DNA of 64,000 bases, taken from assembly GCA_019057385.1 (NCBI GenBank), contig JAHQJS010000005.1:192799-256798 (forward strand), read 5' to 3'. This stretch comes from Candidatus Borrarchaeum weybense (GTDB taxonomy: Archaea > Asgardarchaeota > Sifarchaeia > Borrarchaeales > Borrarchaeaceae). The notes beneath the pieces were generated by a model. That model saw only the letters and a program-made list of their open reading frames with translations, did not search any database and was not told the origin of the DNA. Positions 18,280-26,267 of the stretch are shown here, in pieces (positions within the stretch are counted from its first letter, which is position 1; each line of letters begins with the position of its first letter). Position numbers and translations under genes: made by a program.

Positions 18280-21053
18280 CGGCTAAAACTAAACTCTCAG
18301 CTGTAGAGAAAAAATTGAAAAAAATTGAAGAAAACGATGAACTTCCTCTTGCAGTAATTAAAGAACTAAGTGCAAAATTAGAAGAAACTGAAGTAACTAA
18401 AAAGGAATTAGACTTACTTATCGAAGAAGCGAAAAAATCCTATTCAAAAGCTTTAGTGGAACCAGGAGAAGCTGTAGGTACAATAGCTGCGCAATCAATC
18501 GGTGAGCCAGGCACGCAAATGAGCATCCCTGGGACTGAAAAGGTAATCGTGAAAAGTAACGATTATGTGAACGTAGTTGAAATTGGAGATTTCGTAGATA
18601 ACCTCTTCTCTAATGCCGAAATTACCGACCATATTGGTGAAAGCGAAGTGTTAAGTCTAGAGTATGATGATTACCGTGTGCCTTGCATTGGTCAAGACGA
18701 AAAAACACATTGGCGAAGGCTAAGGCAAGTAAGTAGGCATCCTGTTAACGGTGAACTACTAAAAATCACTACTAGGTCGGGAAGAAAGATTGAGGCTACC
18801 CTCTCACATTCATATCTTATGCGTGATGAAAATAAAATTATCCCAGTAACTGGAAGATCTCTTAAAGTGGGTGACAGAATTCCTCTTATAAAACATTTAC
18901 AATCTGATCATAATCTAGAAAGCATACCAGTCGAACGATATATTCCTAAATACGAAGCGTGGTATGGTTCAGAATTTATTAAAGCTAAACGATCTTGGGA
19001 TCGACTTGGCAGTCATTGGAAAGAAGAATATAATGTCGCTTATACTGTCCCCGTTAAAGAAGACGGCCTGCGAATAGCATTCAAAACCAGAAAGGCAGAG
19101 ATGCTAACAGTAGGTCATGTTTATCCCAAAGCGTTTTCAAATACAGATATTCAAATCCCTGAGATATTCCAGTTGAATTATTTGTTTGGATGGTTCATAG
19201 GTGCATATATTGCTGAAGGATCAAATGCTGGAAATTACGTTTCAATCACTAATATTGACGAAAATTACCAAAATCGCACACAAAGGTTTGCTGACGAACT
19301 TTCAATATCTTGGCGGTTAATAGAAGAAACTGGGGAATTTGGACCAAGTGTATCCGTATGCTTATCATCGTCGTTGTTAGCGAAACTTCTAGTACGAATG
19401 TGCGGGAAGAATGCACCAGATAAATTTATACCAGACTGGGCGTTAAACGCACCGGAAGAGTTCGTTTCGGGGTTACTCCAAGCATATTTCGATGGCGACG
19501 GTAGTTTTTCTGTAGATCGAATGCAGATTCGCGCAACCAGTAAGTCTAAGGACTTGCGAGACGGAATATGCTTATTATTGTCGAGATTTGGAATTTTCGC
19601 TTCGAAACAAGAAGATGCTGAACAGTATAATTTAAGGATCCCTGGGAAGTATGCGCTTGTCTTTAAAGATAAGATTGGTTCGATAATTCCTCATAAAAGA
19701 GATATATTAGACCAAATGGTAACAAGTGAAGAAAATAAAGAAATTACCTATGACATTATTGATATGATTTCGGGTTTTGGTAAGATATTAAACAACCTCC
19801 GTATCAAGTTGAAAATTGACGCCCACTCTTCTCTAGCAGCAAGTATTAGAAAATATACAACTAATCAAGTGATCGGTAGGCAAACCCTAGCACGGTATGT
19901 AACATTAATAGTTGAGGAAGCAAAGAAAAAAAATATTGATATAAGCAACGAAATAAATACGTTACAGCGAGCCCTTGAGAGCGATGTGATCTGGGATCAA
20001 ATAACTTCTATAGAATTAGTGAAATCTCCCACTTCACTAGTATACGATTTCTCGGTTGAACAACACGAAAATTTCACTACGGCAGAGGGCTTAATAACTC
20101 ACAACACGTTAAGAACTTTCCATTACGCAGGAGTCGCTGAATTGAATGTAACGCTCGGACTTCCTCGACTGATTGAAATTGTGGATGCACGTAAAAATCC
20201 TTCAACACCCATGATGACAATTTTTCTAGATGATGCTCATAAAGAAGATGGAATAAAAGCCCGTGAAGTGGCACGGCGTATTGAGGAAACAAAAATAGAG
20301 AAGGTAACTTATGATATAGAAATCAATCTTAGCAATATGCAAATTGATCTGAAATTAGATCCTGATCTAATGGACGATAAAGGTTTAACTGCGGAATTTA
20401 TTGTAGAAAAAATTAATAAACTCAAGAAAGGAGATGCAGAACTCCAGGATGATTATACGATTATTGTCCGACCAAAACTTGATAACTTTACAGAGTTACA
20501 AAAACTTGCAGAAAAAATTCGATCTTTACCATTGAAGGGCCTCAAAGACGTCAAAAGAACGGTTATTCGAAAAGAAGAGGAGGAATTTGTCATCTATTCT
20601 GAAGGTACAAACTTATTAAATGTCCTTCGTGTTTCAGGCGTACATCCCATGCGGACTATTTCTAATCATATTCATGAGATTTCAGAATGCCTAGGCATCG
20701 AAGCAGCAAGGAACATTATTATAGCAGAAGCTATAAATGTGCTTGAAGAACAGGGATTAGATGTCGACCTAAGACACGTTATGCTAGTCGCAGACCTTAT
20801 GACAGTCACAGGCGAGGTCAGACAAATTGGTCGTCATGGCATTAGTGGTGAAAAAGCTAGTGTTTTAGCAAGAGCGGCTTTTGAAGTAACTGTGAAACAT
20901 TTACTAGAAGCAAGCACCCGAGGCGAGATTGATCATTTAAAGGGAATAACTGAAAACGTGATTATCGGGCAAACAATATTGTTAGGGACAGGGGCGATAG
21001 ATCTTATGATGAATCGAGAAGGGAAAAAAAAGGCGAAGGAGGACAAAGCATAA
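18276..21053 (+). CDS. rpoA2: DNA-directed RNA polymerase subunit A'', intein-containing, probable ATA start
   Basis: 925 aa precursor from the proposed start: about 397 aa of extein plus a 528-aa intein. It supplies the C-terminal part of the largest subunit, including the trigger-loop segment EPGTQM/TLRTFHYAG, where the intein sits. Only two start codons are plausible in frame: ATA at 18276 and TTG at 18315. GGAGG at 18263-18267 is 8 nt upstream of the ATA, and the ATA overlaps the rpoA1 stop as ATAG; nothing resembling a ribosome-binding site serves the TTG. The ATA start gives an AAKTKLSAVEKKLKK N-terminus. The stop is directly followed by the L30e ATG. Confidence 0.93.
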   Translation: MAAKTKLSAVEKKLKKIEENDELPLAVIKELSAKLEETEVTKKELDLLIEEAKKSYSKALVEPGEAVGTIAAQSIGEPGTQMSIPGTEKVIVKSNDYVNVVEIGDFVDNLFSNAEITDHIGESEVLSLEYDDYRVPCIGQDEKTHWRRLRQVSRHPVNGELLKITTRSGRKIEATLSHSYLMRDENKIIPVTGRSLKVGDRIPLIKHLQSDHNLESIPVERYIPKYEAWYGSEFIKAKRSWDRLGSHWKEEYNVAYTVPVKEDGLRIAFKTRKAEMLTVGHVYPKAFSNTDIQIPEIFQLNYLFGWFIGAYIAEGSNAGNYVSITNIDENYQNRTQRFADELSISWRLIEETGEFGPSVSVCLSSSLLAKLLVRMCGKNAPDKFIPDWALNAPEEFVSGLLQAYFDGDGSFSVDRMQIRATSKSKDLRDGICLLLSRFGIFASKQEDAEQYNLRIPGKYALVFKDKIGSIIPHKRDILDQMVTSEENKEITYDIIDMISGFGKILNNLRIKLKIDAHSSLAASIRKYTTNQVIGRQTLARYVTLIVEEAKKKNIDISNEINTLQRALESDVIWDQITSIELVKSPTSLVYDFSVEQHENFTTAEGLITHNTLRTFHYAGVAELNVTLGLPRLIEIVDARKNPSTPMMTIFLDDAHKEDGIKAREVARRIEETKIEKVTYDIEINLSNMQIDLKLDPDLMDDKGLTAEFIVEKINKLKKGDAELQDDYTIIVRPKLDNFTELQKLAEKIRSLPLKGLKDVKRTVIRKEEEEFVIYSEGTNLLNVLRVSGVHPMRTISNHIHEISECLGIEAARNIIIAEAINVLEEQGLDVDLRHVMLVADLMTVTGEVRQIGRHGISGEKASVLARAAFEVTVKHLLEASTRGEIDHLKGITENVIIGQTILLGTGAIDLMMNREGKKKAKEDKA
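18522..20105 (+). other. intein in RpoA2 trigger loop (Ser1/Thr+1 type)
   Basis: A 528-residue insertion starts with Ser (SIPGTEKVIV, directly after EPGTQM) and ends LITHN before extein Thr (TLRTFHYAG). The nucleophiles are therefore Ser at position 1 and Thr at +1, unlike the Cys/Cys inteins in the two upstream subunits. LAGLIDADG motifs are WFIGAYIAEGS and LLQAYFDGDGS, both with acidic residues. It interrupts the trigger loop, so unspliced A'' would be inactive. The insertion is the largest of the three. Confidence 0.95.
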
Positions 21054-21368
21054 ATGGCAGATATAGCGAAAAGTATTAAAATTGCAGTGCGAACGGGTAA
21101 AACTATATTAGGGGCAAAGGAATCTATTAGAGCTGTCAAACATGGAGATGTTAAGTTAGTAATACTTGCAGCAAACGCCCCCTCATCAATAAAGAATGAT
21201 ATCATTCATTATACTAATTTGTCAGATCCTAGAATTCCAACCATGGATTACGAAGGATCTAGTTTAGATCTAGGGTTTGTTTGTGGTAAACCGTATCTAG
21301 TATCAGTTGTATCGGTTCAGGAACCAGGTGATTCAGATATTCTGCAATTAGTGGAGGACAGTAATTGA
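21054..21368 (+). CDS. rpl30e: ribosomal protein L30e
   Basis: 104 aa. Small L7Ae/L30e/S12e-fold protein of the large ribosomal subunit. The core matches the archaeal family (AVRTGKTILGAKESIRAVKHGDVKLVILAANAP) with the usual C-terminal segment DLGFVCGKPY. The ATG follows the rpoA2 stop with no gap. Its position between rpoA2 and nusA is the classic archaeal arrangement, and it is surely cotranscribed with the polymerase genes. Confidence 0.97.
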   Translation: MADIAKSIKIAVRTGKTILGAKESIRAVKHGDVKLVILAANAPSSIKNDIIHYTNLSDPRIPTMDYEGSSLDLGFVCGKPYLVSVVSVQEPGDSDILQLVEDSN

Positions 21369-21790
21369 GTAGCGTTAAAATTACAAGCGATGAAATAAAA
21401 TATATCGCACTATTTGAAAACATTACAGGTGCCATCACGAAAGATGTAGTTATTGATGATGATCGGTTGATTTTTGTGGTGAAAGAGGGGGACATAGGGC
21501 GAGCGATTGGCAAAAGAGGAATAAATATAAAAAGAGCTAAGGACATGCTACACAGAAATATTGACATAGTTGAGCATGCTGAATCCGAAGTCGAATTCAT
21601 CAAAAATACCTTAGCGCCAGCCAGAATCAAAAGTGTGAGCATCTCAGAAAAAAAGGATCGAAAGGTAGCAATAGTAAACGTAGAACCAAAGGATCGAGGC
21701 ATCGCGATAGGTAAAAATGGAAAGAATGTTGCACGCGCACGGCTACTTGCAAAAAGATACCACAATATCGCAGACGTAATTATCTCTTAA
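21365..21790 (+). CDS. nusA: archaeal NusA-like KH-domain protein
   Basis: 141 aa, the short archaeal form without the S1 and C-terminal repeats of bacterial NusA. It consists of two KH domains whose GxxG loops are visible: GKRG near residue 48 and GKNG near 119. It probably binds RNA at the transcribing polymerase; the archaeal role is less well defined than the bacterial one. The TTG start overlaps the L30e stop (TTGA), indicating translational coupling. Confidence 0.94.
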   Translation: MSSVKITSDEIKYIALFENITGAITKDVVIDDDRLIFVVKEGDIGRAIGKRGINIKRAKDMLHRNIDIVEHAESEVEFIKNTLAPARIKSVSISEKKDRKVAIVNVEPKDRGIAIGKNGKNVARARLLAKRYHNIADVIIS

Positions 21791-21823
21791 GATGGCGTAG
21801 ATAACAAAGGAGTGATTATAAAA

Positions 21824-22267
21824 ATGCCAGGAAGCAAGTCACCAAAAGGAGAATTTGCCGCAGGTTTATTAACACGCAAGAGAAAGAAATTCAGATGGAA
21901 AGATCGTTATTATAAACGTAGACAATTAAAACTTGATATTAAGGCAGATCCGCTAGAAGGTGCGCCACAAGCACGTGGCATAGTTTTGGAAAAAGTTGGG
22001 ATCGAGTCCAAACAACCAAATAGTGCCATTCGTAAATGCGTACGTGTCCAATTGATAAAGAATGGAAAACAAATAACCGCTTTCTTACCTGGTGACGGTG
22101 CGCTACTTTACGTTGATGAACATGATGAAGTAATCGTAGCGGGCATCGGTGGGTCAAAAGGTAGAAGTATGGGTGACCTTCCAGGTGTTAGATGGAAAGT
22201 CACTCAAGTCAATGGCGTTTCATTGGATTCGCTGATACTGAAGAAAAAGGAGAAGCCTATCAGGTAA
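21824..22267 (+). CDS. rps12: ribosomal protein S12 (uS12)
   Basis: 147 aa. Decoding-centre protein of the small subunit. The conserved [15 protein letters not shown] and [15 protein letters not shown] segments are present. I use the ATG at 21824 (N-terminus [11 protein letters not shown], typical for archaea). An in-frame GTG at 21812 lies inside the AAGGAG Shine-Dalgarno sequence (21807-21812) and cannot be the start. It is part of the polymerase–ribosomal protein operon. Confidence 0.97.
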   Translation: MPGSKSPKGEFAAGLLTRKRKKFRWKDRYYKRRQLKLDIKADPLEGAPQARGIVLEKVGIESKQPNSAIRKCVRVQLIKNGKQITAFLPGDGALLYVDEHDEVIVAGIGGSKGRSMGDLPGVRWKVTQVNGVSLDSLILKKKEKPIR

Positions 22268-22305
22268 TTTATTTCATATTCTAATTTCAAGGAGCCAGAA
22301 TAACA

Positions 22306-22917
22306 TTGTCAGAAAAAAAAGAAAAAAAAGAAAAAAAAGGAAAAAAAGTAACTTCTGAGATCCTTCTATTCGGTAAATGGTCTACAGATGGAATTGAAGC
22401 TGAGGATCCAGGATTGAAACGATACATTTCCTTAAAACCTGTAATCGCACCACATTCTGCAGGCCGCCATGAACACCATCGATTTAGAAAATCACAGGTT
22501 TCTATTGTAGAACGATTCATAAACAAATTGATGCGAGGCGGACGTAATACTGGCAAAAAAATGAGGATAACTAAGGCTGTTATGGTAGCTTTTGAAATCA
22601 TTCATTTAAGAACTTCAGCTAATCCCGTTGAAATTCTAGTGCGCGCAGTCGTGAACTCAGCCCTTCAAGAAGAAACAACTAGAATCTCTTATGGTGGTAT
22701 TGTATACCATCAGGCGGTCGATGTTGCGCCTCAAAGACGTGTAGATCTTTCTTTACAGTATCTGGCGCAGGGAATTCAAAAGGCAAGTTTCTCAACCGTG
22801 AAATCATTTGAAGAAGTTATTGCAGAAGAATTAATAGCAGCAGCTAATAATGATACAAGAAGTTTTGCAATTAAAAGACGCCAAGAAAAGGAGCGTATTG
22901 CATTGTCTGCTCGCTGA
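22306..22917 (+). CDS. rps7: ribosomal protein S7 (uS7)
   Basis: 203 aa, archaeal/eukaryotic-length S7 that nucleates assembly of the small-subunit head. The N-terminus is a Lys/Glu-rich extension of about 18 residues, followed by the conserved body (VERFINKLMRGGRNTGKK and the C-terminal SFAIKRRQEKERIALSAR region). Translation starts at TTG behind AAGGAG. It follows rps12 by about 40 bp. The usual next gene, EF-2, is absent and EF1A comes next. Confidence 0.96.
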   Translation: MSEKKEKKEKKGKKVTSEILLFGKWSTDGIEAEDPGLKRYISLKPVIAPHSAGRHEHHRFRKSQVSIVERFINKLMRGGRNTGKKMRITKAVMVAFEIIHLRTSANPVEILVRAVVNSALQEETTRISYGGIVYHQAVDVAPQRRVDLSLQYLAQGIQKASFSTVKSFEEVIAEELIAAANNDTRSFAIKRRQEKERIALSAR

Positions 22918-23080
22918 GTTAAAAGTTCAATGAATGCAGACATTCAAAATTTTTTGGCAAGAAATAAAGATAAATTATTTCACCAGCTTGTTATCTCACA
23001 AGCTTTTTAAAACGAAGGTTTGAAATCAAAAACAATATAATAATATTTTATAAAAACAACATACTCTATATATTAAAAAT

Positions 23081-23100
23081 TATACCTTCCAGAAGGTATA
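23081..23100. promoter_or_regulatory. 20-bp palindrome in the EF1A promoter/leader
   Basis: TATACCTTCCAGAAGGTATA has 9-bp arms around a CA centre. It lies between AT-rich TATA-like sequences (23040-23073) and the GGAGG Shine-Dalgarno sequence of the EF1A gene, 37 bp before the ATG. It could be an operator near the transcription start or a stable hairpin in the mRNA leader. The 219-bp gap and this promoter suggest EF1A has its own transcript. Confidence 0.5.
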
Positions 23101-23136
23101 GCATAGAAAAGTTAGGAAAATCCGGAGGAAAGGTTT

Positions 23137-24444
23137 ATGTCAAAATCTGGAAAGCCGCATATGAATTTGGTGATTATTGGACATGTTGATCATGGCAAAT
23201 CTACGCTTGTAGGACATCTCTTAGTTTTAATGGGAGCCATTGACGAACGAACTATTGCAAAGTACGAAGCGGACGCCGATAAAATCGGTAAAGGAAGCTT
23301 CAAATACGCATGGGTATTAGACAAACTTAAAGAAGAAAGAGAGCGCGGACTGACTATTGATATCGCATTCTGGCAATTTGAGACGCCCAAATACTACTAT
23401 ACGATCATAGATGCCCCGGGTCATAGGGACTTCGTTAAGAACATGATTACTGGTACTAGTCAAGCTGATGCCGCAATTTTAGCCGTTTCATCCCGCAAAG
23501 GTGAGTTTGAATCTGGGATCGGCAAAGGCGGCCAAACTGTCGAACACTTAGTACTAGCCGCTACGCTTGGTGTTGATCAATTCATTGTTGCCGTTAATAA
23601 AATGGATGCAGCAGATCCTCAGTGGGATGAAGATAGATTCAACGAAATAAAAAGTAATGTTGAGAACGTCTTCAAACTTATTGAAAAAGAACTAGACATG
23701 AAAATTACGCGCTTCTACATTCCAGTATCAGCTTGGACTGGCGATAACATAACAAAGGCAAGCGAAAATATGGGATGGTTCAAAGAACCAACGATTCTTC
23801 AAGCTTTAGATCAGATGAAAATTCCACCTCAGCCAACTGATAAGCCCCTAAGGATTCCAATTCAGGATGTCTATACAATTACTGGAGTAGGAACTGTTCC
23901 CGTCGGTCGTGTTGAAACAGGGATACTCAAAGCAGGCGACAAAATCCATGTTGAGCCAGTCTCAAAGGTGGGTGAAGTAAAATCAATTGAAATGCATCAT
24001 GAACAGATGGAAAAAGCGATGCCCGGCGACAATATCGGATTTAATCTCAAAGGAATTGCGAAAGCAGAAATTCGTCGTGGTGATGTAGCAGGAGATCCAA
24101 AGAACCCACCAAGCGTTGCAAAGGAATTTACTGCACAAATATTTATCTTACATCACCCAACAGCGATTGCTGCAGGATATACACCCGTTATCCATGCACA
24201 CACAGCTCAAGTTGCATCAACGTTCTTAGAACTTCAGGCAAAAATTGACCGCAGATCTGGAGAAATAGTAGAGGAAAATCCACCGTATCTAAAAACAGGT
24301 GAAGGCGCAATCGTAAAACTCGTCCCAACGCGTCCATTATGCATAGAAGAGTACGCTAGTATTCCACAGCTTGGCAGGTTTGCTATAAGAGACATGGCTA
24401 AGACAGTAGGTGTAGGAATCGTAAAAAGTGTAACAAAACGTTAA
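23137..24444 (+). CDS. tuf: translation elongation factor 1-alpha
   Basis: 435 aa, full length aEF1A. This GTPase delivers aminoacyl-tRNA to the ribosome. The G motifs are intact: GHVDHGKST near residue 14, DAPGHRDFVKNM near 90, and NKMD near 152. Domains 2 and 3 follow, with the usual GVGTVPVGRVETG. The Shine-Dalgarno sequence GGAGGAAAGG precedes the ATG. It is followed by a hairpin with a T-run before rps10. Confidence 0.98.
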   Translation: MSKSGKPHMNLVIIGHVDHGKSTLVGHLLVLMGAIDERTIAKYEADADKIGKGSFKYAWVLDKLKEERERGLTIDIAFWQFETPKYYYTIIDAPGHRDFVKNMITGTSQADAAILAVSSRKGEFESGIGKGGQTVEHLVLAATLGVDQFIVAVNKMDAADPQWDEDRFNEIKSNVENVFKLIEKELDMKITRFYIPVSAWTGDNITKASENMGWFKEPTILQALDQMKIPPQPTDKPLRIPIQDVYTITGVGTVPVGRVETGILKAGDKIHVEPVSKVGEVKSIEMHHEQMEKAMPGDNIGFNLKGIAKAEIRRGDVAGDPKNPPSVAKEFTAQIFILHHPTAIAAGYTPVIHAHTAQVASTFLELQAKIDRRSGEIVEENPPYLKTGEGAIVKLVPTRPLCIEEYASIPQLGRFAIRDMAKTVGVGIVKSVTKR

Positions 24445-24458
24445 TAGCTTTTTTCTAA

Positions 24459-24490
24459 GGAAGCCTGAGAAGGCTTTCTATATAATTTTT
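24459..24490 (+). terminator. hairpin and T-run after EF1A
   Basis: AAGCCT (24461-24466) pairs with AGGCTT (24471-24476) around a GAGA loop, followed by a five-T run at 24486-24490. It begins 15 bp after the EF1A stop and lies before rps10, so it may act as a partial terminator that lowers rps10 transcription. Archaeal termination relies mainly on T-runs, and the hairpin may instead be a processing site. Confidence 0.45.
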
Positions 24491-24520
24491 ATTAGGTTAG
24501 TAAAAAAGAGGCATAAAAAT

Positions 24521-24829
24521 ATGGTACAGCGAGCACGCATCAGATTGCTAAGTAAGGATACCAAAGAACTTCATCAAATTTGTGATCAACTCAAAGAAAT
24601 CGCTCAGAAGACTGGGGCGCGAATTAATGGTCCGATTCCACTGCCAACGAAGAAAATAAGGATCCCTGTAAGGAAAACTCCTTGTGGCGAAGGAACACCC
24701 ACATGGGAGCAATGGCAGATGAGAGTTCACAAACGAATTGTTATCCTCGATGCAAACGAACGCACTATGTCGCAAATTATGAGGATTAGGGTGCCCGATT
24801 CAATCTACATTGAAATAGAACTTGTATGA
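24521..24829 (+). CDS. rps10: ribosomal protein S10 (uS10)
   Basis: 102 aa, the standard length. The protein matches archaeal uS10 throughout: an RIRLLSKDTKELHQICDQLK start region, GPIPLPTKKIRIPVRKTPCGEGT in the middle and IEIELV at the end. It sits in the small-subunit head and follows EF1A, as in most archaea. No further gene of the cluster follows; a tRNA on the opposite strand ends about 170 bp downstream. Confidence 0.97.
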   Translation: MVQRARIRLLSKDTKELHQICDQLKEIAQKTGARINGPIPLPTKKIRIPVRKTPCGEGTPTWEQWQMRVHKRIVILDANERTMSQIMRIRVPDSIYIEIELV

Positions 24830-25002
24830 CCTACCTCACGCTAAAGCTGTGGTGCTTTCTTGCTTAATTAAACTGTAATCTTATTCTCACGTTTTGCTTT
24901 ATGTTCATTTTATAACTATTAGCTATTTCTTTACTTTCAAAAATCTCAAATCTGCTACTTTGTTTTTCATAAATATTAAATGCAGATAAAATCAGAAAGA
25001 AA

Positions 25003-25169
25003 TGGTGGGTCCGGCGGGAGTTTCAGATCAGAGCATAGCTCTAAATCCTTTGAACCCGCGATCTCCGCAACTCTCCCTTCTTGAGGGAGAACTTATCCGG
25101 CTCCGCAGGCATACGCCTTAGACTAGTTTTATCTAAGTCGGCGCCCGATCCAGGCTAGACTACGGACCC
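25003..25169 (-). tRNA. tRNA-Arg(GCG) with three introns
   Basis: The acceptor GGGTCCG pairs with CGGACCC (plus strand 25163-25169 and 25007-25013), discriminator A, CCA encoded (25003-25005). The anticodon GCG is at 25104-25106. Introns: within the anticodon stem at 29/30 (25111-25138, 28 nt; perfect motif, central GCGC/GCGT, helix CTTAGA/TCTAAG); in the variable loop at 45/46 (25063-25094, 32 nt; 10-bp helix); and in the T-loop (25020-25048, 29 nt; central TTCA/TGAA). Splicing gives a 75-nt tRNA with a CCGGC/GCCGG anticodon stem. The T-loop intron resembles that of tRNA-Lys. Confidence 0.9.
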
Positions 25170-25314
25170 TTGGAATGTGTGATATAGTTAAATTGGGTTG
25201 TTAACAGTTATTGATTTTGTATACAAATATCGACACCTATAGACAGTTCTTTCGCGAGCAAGGGTTTTTGTGTGGTATGTGTGAGGCGTGGTGTTTATAA
25301 AGTAACTCCTCTGC

Positions 25315-25568
25315 TATATAAATGAGAATCGATGGTACACTATGGTACCTGGCGGTTTAATAATTCGCCCCAGGACCCACTCACGACCTTCAGCCCAGCA
25401 CTTCTATACGCTGTCGATTCTGCGGGAAGGCTGACAGCCTGCTATCGTTTCGTTCACACAAAGCCTGCACCCTATATGGCGGCAGGTATCCCGCTCAACC
25501 GTCCTAGCGGGGACTCCACTCCGGTTATCGTGGGTGGATAGACACTATTCCCTGTAATAGATGTCTAT
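25315..25568 (+). ncRNA. candidate structured RNA of unknown family
   Basis: A GC-rich island stands in an AT-rich gap. The segment 25377-25386 pairs with 25528-25537 (10 bp, one G-U), closing a domain of 161 nt. Inside are three hairpins: GCTGTC/GACAGC (25410-25415/25433-25438), CCTGC/GCAGG (25464-25468/25482-25486) and CCCGCT/AGCGGG (25490-25495/25506-25511). A TATA box (CTATATAAAT, 25314-25323) lies upstream on the plus strand and a hairpin (ATAGACA/TGTCTAT, 25538-25568) downstream. The strand is a guess. A 69-codon open frame covers it but resembles nothing I know. Confidence 0.45.
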
Positions 25569-25610
25569 TATGAAAGGAACGGTGGGCATATAAGTGTTTC
25601 AGTAAGGATT

Positions 25611-26255
25611 TCATTGAAGCAGTGCCTTACACTTATTAACACCTTGCGTAGCATCGACAGCATAGCCGTCTACCTCAACTTCTTTAGCAAAATCTTCTGT
25701 TATAGCAGCTCCTCCGATTATCACTTTTACCTGATCTCTGAGTCCTTCCTTTTTTAATTCTGCGATTACATTTTTAATTTGATCCACTGTGGACGTCAAC
25801 AGAGATGACATTGCTAAAATATCAGCGTTTGTTTCCTTCAAGGTTTCAATAAATTTAGACGCAGGAACATCTACACCAAGATCAACAACTTCAAATCCTG
25901 CTACCTTTAAAAGAGAGATCATGATGCTTTTGCCTATATCGTGAATATCGTCTTTGACTGTGCCAAACACGATCTTACCGTGTGCCGTTGGAGTTTCACC
26001 TTCCGCAAGATATGGTTTAATGACGTCTATATTCTGGCTCATAATCTCTCCAGCTATCAACAACTCCGTAACAAAATAATATCGCTCTTCATATAATCGT
26101 CCTACCTCCGCCATACCTTCTGTCATACAGTTAATAATTTCCAGTGGATCCATTGATTTAAGTGCTTCCTCAACGATTTTTTTGGCAGGCTCGGGATCTA
26201 CATCAATGATCGCCTGTTTTATCTTTTCACATAATTCGGGATTTTTCTTTTCCAT
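25611..26255 (-). CDS. corrinoid protein (MtbC/MttC/MtaC-type B12-binding)
   Basis: 214 aa, full length for methyltransferase corrinoid proteins. An N-terminal helical cap (to about residue 90) precedes a Rossmann-like B12 domain with the lower-ligand motif DIHDIG near 103, then SSLLTST and GGAAIT. These proteins carry a methyl group on cobalt between a substrate-specific methyltransferase and an acceptor enzyme. The AGGAGG site is ideal. It follows the UroD-like methyltransferase by 12 bp on the same strand, forming a two-gene operon. The methyl donor is unknown. Confidence 0.93.
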   Translation of the reverse strand: MEKKNPELCEKIKQAIIDVDPEPAKKIVEEALKSMDPLEIINCMTEGMAEVGRLYEERYYFVTELLIAGEIMSQNIDVIKPYLAEGETPTAHGKIVFGTVKDDIHDIGKSIMISLLKVAGFEVVDLGVDVPASKFIETLKETNADILAMSSLLTSTVDQIKNVIAELKKEGLRDQVKVIIGGAAITEDFAKEVEVDGYAVDATQGVNKCKALLQ

Positions 26256-26267
26256 GTAATTGTCCTC

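Noticed and set aside
25377..25537. RNase P RNA on the minus strand
   Set aside because: Two segments resemble conserved regions I and V and sit at suitable places, but several invariant bases of region I (the two As and a later G) are not present.
25377..25537. SRP (7S) RNA
   Set aside because: A GGAAGG stretch occurs, but the flanking symmetric loop bases of helix 8 and the Alu-domain motifs are missing.
25332..25541. 69-codon open frame covering the GC-rich element
   Set aside because: No family resemblance and no convincing binding site. The same bases form a self-consistent set of helices, so an RNA explanation is better.
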